Origin: Lysinibacillus sp.
GTDB taxonomy: Bacteria; Bacillota; Bacilli; Bacillales_A; Planococcaceae
DNA: 6,362 nt
NCBI GenBank assembly: GCA_012735355.1
Contig: JAAYHP010000346.1
Location: 1 to 6,362 of the forward strand
Direction of reading: 5' to 3'
Below, piece after piece: positions 1 through 6,361 of this stretch; position 1 is the stretch's first letter; each line of letters starts with the position of its first letter. The position numbers were made by a program, and so were the translations under genes. The notes beneath the pieces were generated by a model that saw only the letters and a program-made list of their open reading frames with translations, made no database searches and was not told the origin of the DNA.

Positions 1-1355
1 ATGACGTCGACAAAGCGGTTGAAGCGGCACAAAATGCCTTTAAAACATGGGGCCGTTCGGATGTGAAAGAGCGTTCTGCCATACTTTTAAAAATTGCTGA
101 CCGAATTGAAGCAAAAGCTGATTTTTTTGCTGAAGTAGAATCACTAGACAACGGGAAACCAATTCGAGAAACTTCTGGCGCTGATATTCCTTTAGCGATT
201 GACCATTTCCGTTATTTCGCTGGTGTCATTCGTGCGCAAGAAGGTGGCATTAGCCAAATTGATGAAAATACAGTCGCATACCATTTCCAAGAACCTATTG
301 GCGTTGTCGGACAAATCATCCCGTGGAACTTCCCAATTCTTATGGCTTGTTGGAAGCTAGCTCCAGCTCTTGCTGCTGGTAACTGTGTCGTACTAAAACC
401 TGCTGAACAAACACCAACATCCATTTTAGTCTTAATGGAACTGATTGAAGATTTATTACCACCTGGCGTTGTAAATATCGTAAATGGCTATGGTTTAGAA
501 GCTGGTAAGCCACTTGCATCAAACCCTCGTATCGGAAAAGTTGCCTTTACTGGAGAAACAACAACAGGAAGACTAATCATGCAATATGCGTCTCAAAATA
601 TCATTCCTGTTACGTTAGAGTTAGGCGGTAAATCTCCAAACATTTTCTTTGAAGACGTAATGGCTGCGGACGATGAATTTTTAGATAAAGCGGTAGAAGG
701 CTTTGTATTATTCGCTTTAAACCAAGGAGAAGTATGTACTTGTCCTTCGAGAGCATTAATTCAAGAATCCATTTATGATAAATTCATGGAAAGAGCACTT
801 AAACGCGTTGAAGCGATTAAAACGGGAAACCCACTGGATCCGAACACAATGATGGGTGCGCAAGCTTCAACAGAGCAAATGGAGAAAATTTTATCCTATA
901 TTGACATTGGTAAACAAGAAGGTGCCGAGGTGTTAACTGGTGGAGAGCGCAATAATTTAGGTGGCGAGCTTTCAGATGGTTTCTACATCAAGCCAACTGT
1001 CTTTAAAGGCCACAATAAAATGCGCATCTTCCAGGAAGAAATCTTTGGTCCGGTTGTAGCTGTTACAACGTTCAAAGATAAGGAAGAAGCATTGGAAATT
1101 GCGAACGATACGATGTACGGACTAGGTGCTGGTGTATGGACTCGCGATATTAATACAGCCTATCGCATTGGACGAGGCATTCAAGCAGGTCGCGTATGGA
1201 CGAACTGCTATCATCAATACCCAGCTCACGCTGCCTTTGGTGGATACAAAATGAGCGGTATCGGTCGTGAAACTCACAAAATGATGCTTGAACATTATCA
1301 ACAAACGAAAAACTTGCTTGTAAGTTATAGCCCAAATAAGCTTGGTTTCTTCTAA
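1..1355 (+). CDS. NAD(P)-dependent acetaldehyde dehydrogenase, AcoD/AldB/ExaC type (5' end cut by window)
   Basis: Oxidises acetaldehyde and similar short aldehydes to the carboxylic acid with NAD(P)+ in the cytoplasm, as in ethanol, acetoin or aldehyde breakdown. The reading frame is open from base 3 to the TAA at 1353-1355, giving 450 codons; the family is about 506 residues, so roughly 56 N-terminal residues lie upstream of the window. The GTG at 63 is internal, because family-like sequence ([17 protein letters not shown]) continues before it. Visible signatures: IIPWNFPI (oxyanion Asn, codon 327-329), [10 protein letters not shown] (cofactor-binding Lys), [20 protein letters not shown] (general-base Glu, about base 618), [11 protein letters not shown] with the nucleophilic Cys at 735-737, EEIFGPVV, and a C-terminus ending [15 protein letters not shown]. 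The [11 protein letters not shown] motif and this C-terminus are specific to the AcoD/AldB/ExaC group rather than betaine- or succinate-semialdehyde dehydrogenases. A DUF779 gene follows at once, the usual neighbour of this subfamily. The exact physiological aldehyde cannot be read from sequence. Confidence 0.93.
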   Translation, partial: DVDKAVEAAQNAFKTWGRSDVKERSAILLKIADRIEAKADFFAEVESLDNGKPIRETSGADIPLAIDHFRYFAGVIRAQEGGISQIDENTVAYHFQEPIGVVGQIIPWNFPILMACWKLAPALAAGNCVVLKPAEQTPTSILVLMELIEDLLPPGVVNIVNGYGLEAGKPLASNPRIGKVAFTGETTTGRLIMQYASQNIIPVTLELGGKSPNIFFEDVMAADDEFLDKAVEGFVLFALNQGEVCTCPSRALIQESIYDKFMERALKRVEAIKTGNPLDPNTMMGAQASTEQMEKILSYIDIGKQEGAEVLTGGERNNLGGELSDGFYIKPTVFKGHNKMRIFQEEIFGPVVAVTTFKDKEEALEIANDTMYGLGAGVWTRDINTAYRIGRGIQAGRVWTNCYHQYPAHAAFGGYKMSGIGRETHKMMLEHYQQTKNLLVSYSPNKLGFF

Positions 1356-1380
1356 TTGATTAAAATAGGGAGGGATGGTA

Positions 1381-1743
1381 GTGGTAGAACGAGTTGTCGC
1401 AACGGATGAAGCCCTTGCCCTCATTGAAAAATTGAAGAACAAACATGGTCCCATCATGTTCCATCAATCGGGTGGTTGTTGTGATGGTTCTTCCCCTATG
1501 TGTTATCCGGAAGGAGACTTAATCATCGGTGATTCAGATATTTTGTTAGGGGAAATTGGTGGTGCAAAATTTTATATACACAAAACCCAATTCGAATATT
1601 GGAAACATACTCAGCTGATTATCGATGTTGTCGATGGTCGCGGAGGTATGTTTAGTTTAGAAGGTGTAGAAGGAAAACGGTTTTTGACAAGATCGAGAGC
1701 CTTTACTTCTGAAGAATTAGCGGAGTTAAATAAGGTTGGTTAA
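1381..1743 (+). CDS. DUF779 family protein, partner of the aldehyde dehydrogenase
   Basis: Small cytoplasmic protein of about 120 residues, function not established. It carries the hallmark DUF779 segment: MFHQSGGCCDGSSPMC at residues 26-41, with Cys33, Cys34 and Cys41 close together, followed by a conserved FYIHK...YWKHTQLIIDV block (residues 64-83) and GRGGMFSLEG (87-95). There are no transmembrane segments or signal peptide. DUF779 genes are repeatedly found directly beside AcoD/ExaC-type aldehyde dehydrogenases, as here, with 25 bases between the upstream stop and this start, which indicates one operon. A helper role (assembly, redox protection or metal/thiol chemistry for the dehydrogenase) is an inference from this pairing and the Cys/His content. 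Start choice: GGGAGGG at 1368-1374 directly abuts an ATG at 1375, which is too close to serve it, but sits 6 bases before the in-frame GTG at 1381, so GTG is preferred; using ATG 1375 would add two residues. Confidence 0.88.
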   Translation: MVERVVATDEALALIEKLKNKHGPIMFHQSGGCCDGSSPMCYPEGDLIIGDSDILLGEIGGAKFYIHKTQFEYWKHTQLIIDVVDGRGGMFSLEGVEGKRFLTRSRAFTSEELAELNKVG

Positions 1744-1797
1744 CATAGAATCAGGGCTGATCAAAAGTATATGCTTTTTGGTCAGCCCTGCTCTATG
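1744..1797 (+). terminator. Long hairpin directly after the DUF779 stop; terminator-like but lacking a U tract
   Basis: The outer arms CATAGA (1744-1749) and TCTATG (1792-1797) pair, then after a small internal loop AGGGCTGATC (1753-1762) pairs with GGTCAGCCCT (1780-1789) with one T-G wobble, and AAAAG (1763-1767) pairs with CTTTT (1774-1778), leaving one bulged T and a 6-base loop. It begins on the base after the stop codon of the aldehyde dehydrogenase/DUF779 operon, where a terminator is expected. No run of T follows the stem on either strand, so it is not a textbook intrinsic terminator. It may act as a weak terminator, a Rho-associated end or a 3' stabiliser of the transcript. Confidence 0.5.
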
Positions 1798-1840
1798 CCT
1801 AAAATAAGTTGCCCCTTTTCTTAAAAAGGATTTTGAAACT

Positions 1841-1875
1841 TCACTTCTAGTAAAACGTAAATTTACTAGGAGTGA
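1841..1875 (+). promoter_or_regulatory. 14-bp inverted repeat that sequesters the ribosome binding site of the next gene
   Basis: CACTTCTAGTAAA at 1842-1854 is the reverse complement of TTTACTAGGAGTG at 1862-1874 apart from one T-G wobble, and T1841 pairs with A1875, giving a 14-bp stem with a 7-base loop (1855-1861). The right arm contains the AGGAG Shine-Dalgarno (1868-1872) of the gene starting at 1881, so in RNA the folded form would hide the ribosome binding site. It could instead, or also, be a DNA operator, since a near-perfect dyad of this size is a typical repressor site. The sequence alone does not decide between these; the structure itself is directly visible. Confidence 0.6.
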
Positions 1876-1880
1876 TTGAT

Positions 1881-2849
1881 TTGACAACAACATTTATAAC
1901 AAATTTACAGAAAAACTATGATCGGGTTGTAAACTATTTCGGAACGGGTCAAAGCCAAAGATTTGTCGTATCATTGGCCTGTCATTTTACCCTTGAAAAT
2001 AAACAATTTAGTGGTGTGCTATTAAATAAAGTGATGGACAAAATAATAACCGAATCGAAGTCGTTACCACTACAATACGAATCAGCGATAAGTTATAAAA
2101 TTGCATTGAAATTAATGAATACGGAAAACTTAGAGGAAAGTATCGTCCAATTGAACGAAAGAGATCGGGTCTTACAAAAAAATGGATTTAAAAAGTCTCC
2201 TTCCCGTGTGATTGGAGGCTTATTTCTCCAGGGCGATATAACCCTTCACGCAAAACGGGCGAAAATGTTATTTGACGCAATGAATCAAAGACAGCGGTTT
2301 TTAACTACGAATGAAGATATTCCTTATGTTGTAATAATGACGGTAGAAGAAAATCAAAATCCTTCATTGAGGGCGGACACCATTGTCCGTTATTACCAAG
2401 GTTTAAAAAGCCAAAAATTTATATTAGGTAATCACCTTCAAGCTCTTAGTCAAATCATGACGATCTATAGCGAAGAATATAACGAAATTTTATTAAACTA
2501 TGTTATTCAATTAAGAAATGTGTTATTAAATCGAAATGTTAAAGTAAGAAGAATTCATTACCCTTTTATTGGTATATTAGCGATGGCGTCAACGAATGAA
2601 GAAAAAATTGAAGAGATGGTTGAATTTTATAACTTATTAATAAAACTTAAACCTTTCCGCATGGAAATAGAACTTGCACTAATTGTGGCTATACAAAAAA
2701 CGATACGAGATTTATCCTATATTCAAAGTGCAGTAGATATGGGACCTTTATCAAACTTTGATAAGCTACTTTTTACGGCAGACTTTGTTTTAGAAATTTT
2801 ATCAAATGCATCTGGAGGTTTTGGTGTTGTCTTTGATTTATTTCAATGA
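1881..2849 (+). CDS. Protein of unknown function, probably DUF4003 family
   Basis: About 322 residues, with no recognised catalytic motif, no signal peptide and no convincing membrane segment; the composition suggests an almost wholly alpha-helical, soluble protein. The stretch around residues 122-154 (AKRAKMLFDAMNQRQRFLTTNEDIPYVVIM, in parts) and the following YYQGLK (171-176) and LQALSQIM (186-193) resemble DUF4003 proteins of Bacillales, whose function is unknown; this assignment is from memory of the family and is moderate. Start choice: the frame opens at GTG 1872, but this GTG overlaps the Shine-Dalgarno AGGAG (1868-1872). The in-frame TTG at 1881 lies 8 bases after it and is preferred, giving MTTTFITNLQ as the N-terminus. 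The next in-frame ATG is more than 50 codons inside. A 14-bp hairpin covers the ribosome binding site, so translation is likely low or conditional. It is separated from the preceding operon by 137 bases and from the next gene by 68. Confidence 0.75.
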   Translation: MTTTFITNLQKNYDRVVNYFGTGQSQRFVVSLACHFTLENKQFSGVLLNKVMDKIITESKSLPLQYESAISYKIALKLMNTENLEESIVQLNERDRVLQKNGFKKSPSRVIGGLFLQGDITLHAKRAKMLFDAMNQRQRFLTTNEDIPYVVIMTVEENQNPSLRADTIVRYYQGLKSQKFILGNHLQALSQIMTIYSEEYNEILLNYVIQLRNVLLNRNVKVRRIHYPFIGILAMASTNEEKIEEMVEFYNLLIKLKPFRMEIELALIVAIQKTIRDLSYIQSAVDMGPLSNFDKLLFTADFVLEILSNASGGFGVVFDLFQ

Positions 2850-2917
2850 TGGCGACTTTAATGCTTATATTTTGAAGTGGTAAAATAAAGGTAAAAGAAT
2901 TTATGGAGGTGTCAAAT

Positions 2918-4345
2918 ATGAAAGAAACAAAACTGTGGATTAACGGAAAGTGGGAAGATACAAAAGATACGTATGAACTGTCATCTCCCTACTCAGGAGA
3001 AATAATAGCAAAAGTTGCGAAAGCTTCTGTTCAAGACGTAGAACGTGCCATTGAAGGAGCCCATGAAGCTTTTCAAACTTTTAAGATGACGACAGCTTAC
3101 GAAAGAGCGGAAATACTATATAAAGTGGTAGATATCATTCGTGAAAGAAAACAGGAGTTTGCGGAAATTTTAGCAAAAGAAGCGGGAAAACCGATTTCTA
3201 CAGGACTGGCAGAAATTGAGCGAACAATCACTACATATCAATTTTCAGCAGAAGCGGCAAAACAATTATATGGTGAAACTGTTCCAATGGATGCGGCACC
3301 AGGGGGAAAAGACCGAATTGGTTTTACTAAACGAGTTCCTCTGGGTGTAGTTTCAGCTATTACGCCTTTTAATTTCCCGTTTAATTTAGTGGCACATAAA
3401 TTAGGTCCGGCCTTTGCGGTAGGTAATACAGTTGTTTTAAAGCCTGCTACACAAACGCCACTAAGTGCTTTAGTGATGGCGGAAATCTTTAAAGAAGCAG
3501 GGCTACCAAATGGGGCGCTGCAAATCGTTACAGGTTCCGGTGGAGAATTAAGCGATGTGCTCGTTACCCATCCGTTAGTGAAAAAGGTGACTTTCACAGG
3601 TAGTGGCGCAGTCGGAATGAAAATTAAAGAAAAAGTAGGGTTACGTATGGTAACATTGGAGTTAGGTTCAAATGCAGCAGTAATTATTGAGCCAAGTACA
3701 CCGATTGAGAAAATTATTTCCCGCGCGGTTTCTGGCGCCTTTAACTTTTCCGGTCAAGTATGTATATCTTTACAACGAATTTACGTTCATGAATCAATTT
3801 ATGATCAATTTACGGAAGCTTTCGTGGAAGAAACGAAAAAGTTAAAACTAGGTGATCCACTTGACCCAGCGACAGATTTAAGTGCAATGATCAATCCGAA
3901 AGAAGTGGAACGGATAAAGGAATGGATTGAAGAAGCAAAAATGCAGGGTGCTAAAGTGGCGACGGGAGCTGAATTTACTGAGCGAACGATGACTCCGACG
4001 GTGATGGTTAACGTTACGCCAGATATGAAAATTATGTGTTTAGAAACCTTTGCACCAATTGTTTCAATCGTTCCTTATAAAACATTAGATGAAGCCATCC
4101 GCTACGTGAATGATTCGGAGTTAGGATTGAATGCAGGAATTTATACGAATGTTTTAACGGATGCAATGCGTGCTGCGGATGAAGTAGAAGCAGGTGCTGT
4201 AGTTATTAACGATATTCCAACATTCCGAGTAGACCATATGCCATATGGAGGCATAAAAAATAGTGGATACGGACGAGAAGGGATTAAATACGCAATAGAG
4301 GAAATGACAGAACTAAAGTTCATTACCATTAAATCTGTATTTTAA
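2918..4345 (+). CDS. Aldehyde dehydrogenase family protein, y4uC/lactaldehyde/sulfolactaldehyde-like subfamily
   Basis: Complete cytoplasmic NAD(P)-dependent aldehyde dehydrogenase of 475 residues, the usual family length. Key residues are all present: Asn152 (TPFNFPFNLV, oxyanion hole), Lys175 (VVLKPATQTP, cofactor), FTGSGAVG (226-233, nucleotide-binding turn), Glu248 in TLELGSNAAV (general base), Cys282 in FSGQVCIS (nucleophile) and Glu376 in CLETFAP (nicotinamide ribose). LELGSNA in place of LELGGKS, and the C-terminal RVDHMPYGGIKNSGYGREG, place it with the lactaldehyde / sulfolactaldehyde / uncharacterised y4uC-type enzymes rather than with the acetaldehyde enzyme at the left of the window; the substrate is not determined. 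Start: an upstream in-frame ATG at 2903 overlaps the Shine-Dalgarno GGAGGTG (2905-2911), whereas ATG 2918 follows it by 6 bases and is chosen. No convincing promoter is visible in the 68-base gap upstream, so read-through from the preceding gene is possible. No intrinsic terminator is evident after the stop. Confidence 0.9.
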   Translation: MKETKLWINGKWEDTKDTYELSSPYSGEIIAKVAKASVQDVERAIEGAHEAFQTFKMTTAYERAEILYKVVDIIRERKQEFAEILAKEAGKPISTGLAEIERTITTYQFSAEAAKQLYGETVPMDAAPGGKDRIGFTKRVPLGVVSAITPFNFPFNLVAHKLGPAFAVGNTVVLKPATQTPLSALVMAEIFKEAGLPNGALQIVTGSGGELSDVLVTHPLVKKVTFTGSGAVGMKIKEKVGLRMVTLELGSNAAVIIEPSTPIEKIISRAVSGAFNFSGQVCISLQRIYVHESIYDQFTEAFVEETKKLKLGDPLDPATDLSAMINPKEVERIKEWIEEAKMQGAKVATGAEFTERTMTPTVMVNVTPDMKIMCLETFAPIVSIVPYKTLDEAIRYVNDSELGLNAGIYTNVLTDAMRAADEVEAGAVVINDIPTFRVDHMPYGGIKNSGYGREGIKYAIEEMTELKFITIKSVF

Positions 4346-4393
4346 TAGGCTGATACTCATTTGTATGAAATTAATATTATGTTAACAAAATAA

Positions 4394-4422
4394 TTGCAAT
4401 AGATTTCTTATAAGCATAATAT
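4394..4422 (+). promoter_or_regulatory. Sigma-A-type promoter for the acyl-CoA thioesterase
   Basis: TTGCAA at 4394-4399 (4 of 6 matches to TTGACA), a 17-base spacer, then TAATAT at 4417-4422 (4 of 6 to TATAAT, with the key first two and last bases kept). The region upstream is very AT-rich. It predicts transcription starting near 4429-4430, about 25 bases before the ATG. This is the best-formed complete promoter in the window and marks the thioesterase as its own transcription unit. Confidence 0.6.
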
Positions 4423-4440
4423 CAACATGAGTTGTTGATA
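4420..4440 (+). promoter_or_regulatory. Palindrome over the predicted transcription start, candidate operator
   Basis: TATCAACA (4420-4427), a 5-base spacer, then TGTTGATA (4433-4440): a perfect 8-bp inverted repeat centred on 4430. It overlaps the 3' end of the -10 element and the predicted +1, and stops exactly where the Shine-Dalgarno GGAGGA (4441-4446) begins. That position is typical of a repressor operator; in the RNA it could also form a small 5' hairpin. It does not match the FapR or FadR consensus sites as I know them. The cognate regulator is unknown and is not encoded in the window. Confidence 0.5.
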
Positions 4441-4453
4441 GGAGGACATACAA

Positions 4454-4939
4454 ATGAGTAAAGCATACCCGATGAGCAAATCTCGAACGACCCAAACCCG
4501 TTTAATTTTACCGCCAGATACAAATCATTATGGCTCTATATTTGGTGGGAAAATTTTAGCATATATCGATGAAATTGCAGCAATTGCATGCATGAAATTG
4601 ACTAATCAAGAAGTTGTAACTGCATCTTTTGATTCGGTAGATTTTCTTTCACCAGCATATGCTGGCGATATATTGGAACTGGAATCTATCGTCACTTCAA
4701 CAGGGCGCACTTCCATGGAAGTGTATGTACGTGTTATGGCATACAATGTAAAAACAGGAGAAAAGAAGTTAACAACGGAATCCTTTGTAACGATGGTTGC
4801 TTTTGGTGAAGAAGGGAAGCCGATAGCAGTTCCTGCTGTATATCCGGAAACGGAGGAAGAAGAAAAGCTTTATAAAGCGGGAATGGAACGACGACAGCTA
4901 AGAAAAGGAAAATCAAAGAAAGCCCTTGTTCAAGATTAA
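4454..4939 (+). CDS. Acyl-CoA thioesterase, hotdog fold, YkhA/YciA type
   Basis: Hydrolyses acyl-CoA to free acid and CoA in the cytoplasm; family members act on a range of chain lengths and are thought to adjust acyl-CoA pools. The 161-residue protein is one hotdog domain (about residues 8-125) with the family signature NHYGSIFGGKILAYIDEIAAIAC at 24-46 (split here: Asn24, the GGK loop at 31-33 and Asp39 are the residues matching the Asn/Asp catalytic pair of this family). VDFLSPAYAGDILELE (62-77) and the FVTMVAF strand (111-117) also fit. The C-terminal tail (from about 130) is highly charged, ending in a Lys/Arg-rich stretch. Start: ATG 4454 has GGAGGA 7 bases upstream; ATG 4472 has no such site. 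It is transcribed from its own promoter at 4394-4422 with a palindrome over the start point, and ends at a strong terminator at 4952-4989. Close to YkhA of Bacillus subtilis in motif content; the in vivo substrate is unknown. Confidence 0.9.
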   Translation: MSKAYPMSKSRTTQTRLILPPDTNHYGSIFGGKILAYIDEIAAIACMKLTNQEVVTASFDSVDFLSPAYAGDILELESIVTSTGRTSMEVYVRVMAYNVKTGEKKLTTESFVTMVAFGEEGKPIAVPAVYPETEEEEKLYKAGMERRQLRKGKSKKALVQD

Positions 4940-4951
4940 TATGATTTAAAG

Positions 4952-4989
4952 AAAAGGCTGGTTCATACATATTCGAACCAGCCTTTTTT
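4952..4989. terminator. Bidirectional intrinsic terminator between convergent genes
   Basis: AAAAGGCTGGTTC (4952-4964) is a perfect reverse complement of GAACCAGCCTTTT (4975-4987): a 13-bp stem with a 10-base loop, followed by T's through 4989. On the opposite strand the A-rich bases 4946-4955 give a U-rich tail as well. It lies between the thioesterase stop (4939) and the minus-strand chemoreceptor stop (4993), so one element can end both transcripts. Confidence 0.93.
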
Positions 4990-4992
4990 ATA

Positions 4993-6312
4993 TTATTTGC
5001 TTGAAAGATCATGGACGACTTTAATAAGAGAGTCGGATGATGTTGAAATAAGAGTCGAGCTTTCGGCCAAATTCGTAATATAATGGGTAATCTCTTCAAT
5101 ATCCTTTGATGTAGAACTATATTGATCTCTAATGCCTGAAACTTTTTTTGCAATAAGCTCAAAGGATTCAGCTAATTGTCCTTGAGTTTGCACGCTGATT
5201 TTCACTTGTTCGTCGACATTATTAACGCTAGAGGACATATCTATAATATTGCTTTCCATTTCATGAATTAAGCCTGAAACATTTTGTACCGCTCGTTTCG
5301 TTTCTTCTGCAAGTTTTCTTACTTCTTCAGCAACAACTGCAAATCCTTTTCCGTGTTCTCCTGCACGTGCAGCTTCAATGGATGCGTTTAATGCTAGTAA
5401 ATTTGTTTGATCTGCTATGCTCGTTACTAAACTAACGATTTCAGAAATTTTTTGGGAAGAAGATCGCAAGTTGGTCATGGAAGTTTCTAATAAATTTAAG
5501 CTGCTTAAAATGGCGCTCATTAAGTTTGTTTGTTTTTCTAATTGCTCTTTGCCTTCATTTGACTGTTCTTCTGTGTCTGCAACGAACTCTAAACCTTGTA
5601 GAGTAGCGGTTACGATATTTTGAGATTGGTTAGAGATGACTTGTATGGAAGCGGTAGTTTCTTGATTCATTGCATTTAGTTCTTCAGCGATGTTTTGAAT
5701 AGAACTCAACATTGTTTGCTTCACTTGTTCATATTCTTTGCGAATTCGTTCTTGTTCATTTTCGTAAGCTTCGATAACAAGTTGTTGTTCCAAATTAATA
5801 ATTTTTGCAAAAGCATTTGTCGCTATTTGTGCCTCTTCCTTTGAAATGTCTAATTCTTGAACAAATTGAATAAACGTAGTCATTAATGACTGGAAGGAAG
5901 CTAAATACCATTTAGAATTTAAGCCTATTTTTACGTGAGCAATCGCAATCATAGTACGGTTTTTGATATAATTTTTATTAATTCGACCTTCAAAAATCTC
6001 TTGCAAATGTTTAGTTAATGTAATTTTTAAACGTTCAATTTTCGTATGGTTATTAATTAATTCAACTAGATGGTTACTTAAAGAAACAGCTTTATAAAAT
6101 TCATCCACCATTGTAGGGATAAATTTTTCAGCATAAGGTTTTAACTGTCTTATGATCGCTAAATCTTCTTTTGTTAACTGAATGATTTCAATTTGCTTCA
6201 TGATATCTGGGTAATCAGAAACATTTAGTTCAACATCATGAATATGTTTGTCAATGTCAAAAAGCTTTGCGGAAGTAGGTTTATTAGCTCTATTTAAAAG
6301 TACAAATTTCAT
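4993..6312 (-). CDS. hemAT: HemAT-type globin-coupled aerotaxis transducer (methyl-accepting chemotaxis protein)
   Basis: Soluble oxygen-sensing chemoreceptor: a haem globin domain binds O2 and a methyl-accepting signalling domain passes the signal to the CheA/CheW kinase complex. The 439-residue protein has no transmembrane segment, as in Bacillus subtilis HemAT (432 residues). Globin sensor domain, about residues 35-185: EFYKAV holds Tyr73, [13 protein letters not shown] holds His89, Leu95 and Thr98, and [10 protein letters not shown] holds the proximal haem ligand His126; all align with a constant +3 offset to the functionally studied Tyr70, His86, Leu92, Thr95 and His123 of B. subtilis HemAT. 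Residues about 185-439 are a helical coiled-coil signalling domain, with the near-invariant hairpin tip [19 protein letters not shown] at 301-319 followed by [18 protein letters not shown]. Start: GGAG at 6323-6320 lies 7 bases upstream of ATG 6312; the longer frame from GTG 6354 starts inside the promoter region and lacks a ribosome site. It is convergent with the thioesterase. Confidence 0.93.
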   Translation of the reverse strand: MKFVLLNRANKPTSAKLFDIDKHIHDVELNVSDYPDIMKQIEIIQLTKEDLAIIRQLKPYAEKFIPTMVDEFYKAVSLSNHLVELINNHTKIERLKITLTKHLQEIFEGRINKNYIKNRTMIAIAHVKIGLNSKWYLASFQSLMTTFIQFVQELDISKEEAQIATNAFAKIINLEQQLVIEAYENEQERIRKEYEQVKQTMLSSIQNIAEELNAMNQETTASIQVISNQSQNIVTATLQGLEFVADTEEQSNEGKEQLEKQTNLMSAILSSLNLLETSMTNLRSSSQKISEIVSLVTSIADQTNLLALNASIEAARAGEHGKGFAVVAEEVRKLAEETKRAVQNVSGLIHEMESNIIDMSSSVNNVDEQVKISVQTQGQLAESFELIAKKVSGIRDQYSSTSKDIEEITHYITNLAESSTLISTSSDSLIKVVHDLSSK

Positions 6313-6355
6313 GAGTTTACTCCATTCTAGCGTTATTAATTTTACTTTATACACT

Positions 6356-6361
6356 ATTATA
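6356..6361 (-). promoter_or_regulatory. Probable -10 element of the hemAT promoter (rest of promoter outside window)
   Basis: On the minus strand, bases 6361-6356 read TATAAT, an exact sigma-A -10 consensus, 43 bases upstream of the chosen start codon; transcription would begin near 6349. The -35 position falls outside the window, so the promoter cannot be confirmed. A second -10-like hexamer, TATAAA, lies at 6351-6346. No SigD (motility sigma) promoter was recognised in the part that is visible. Confidence 0.45.

Noticed and set aside
63..65. GTG as the true start of the left-hand aldehyde dehydrogenase
   Set aside because: The frame stays open to the window edge and the upstream residues ([17 protein letters not shown]) are typical family sequence, so the gene is simply cut by the window.
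1122..1457. Minus-strand open frame of about 111 codons over the dehydrogenase/DUF779 junction
   Set aside because: It lies antisense to two well-supported genes, has no recognisable protein family and no ribosome binding site; it is a shadow of the coding strand.
1809..1863. Possible sigma-A promoter for the gene at 1881 (TTGCCC at 1809, or TTGAAA at 1833 with TAAATT at 1858)
   Set aside because: The hexamers match poorly or need a 19-base spacer, and the second option would place the start inside the inverted repeat; too weak to list.
3238..3597. Minus-strand open frame inside the second aldehyde dehydrogenase
   Set aside because: It is fully antisense to a complete enzyme with all catalytic residues, with no start signals of its own.
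1..4345. The two aldehyde dehydrogenases as a recent tandem duplication
   Set aside because: They belong to different subfamilies with different active-site signatures (LELGGKS with VCTC versus LELGSNA with VCIS) and different C-termini, so they are distant paralogues.
4734..5162. Minus-strand open frame of about 142 codons across the terminator
   Set aside because: It runs through the strong bidirectional terminator and overlaps the thioesterase and the HemAT 3' end in other frames; its protein resembles nothing known.
6313..6355. SigD-type motility promoter upstream of hemAT
   Set aside because: The best TAAA / GCTAGAAT alignment matches only about half of the -10 consensus and would sit on the ribosome binding site; an exact TATAAT lies further upstream instead.
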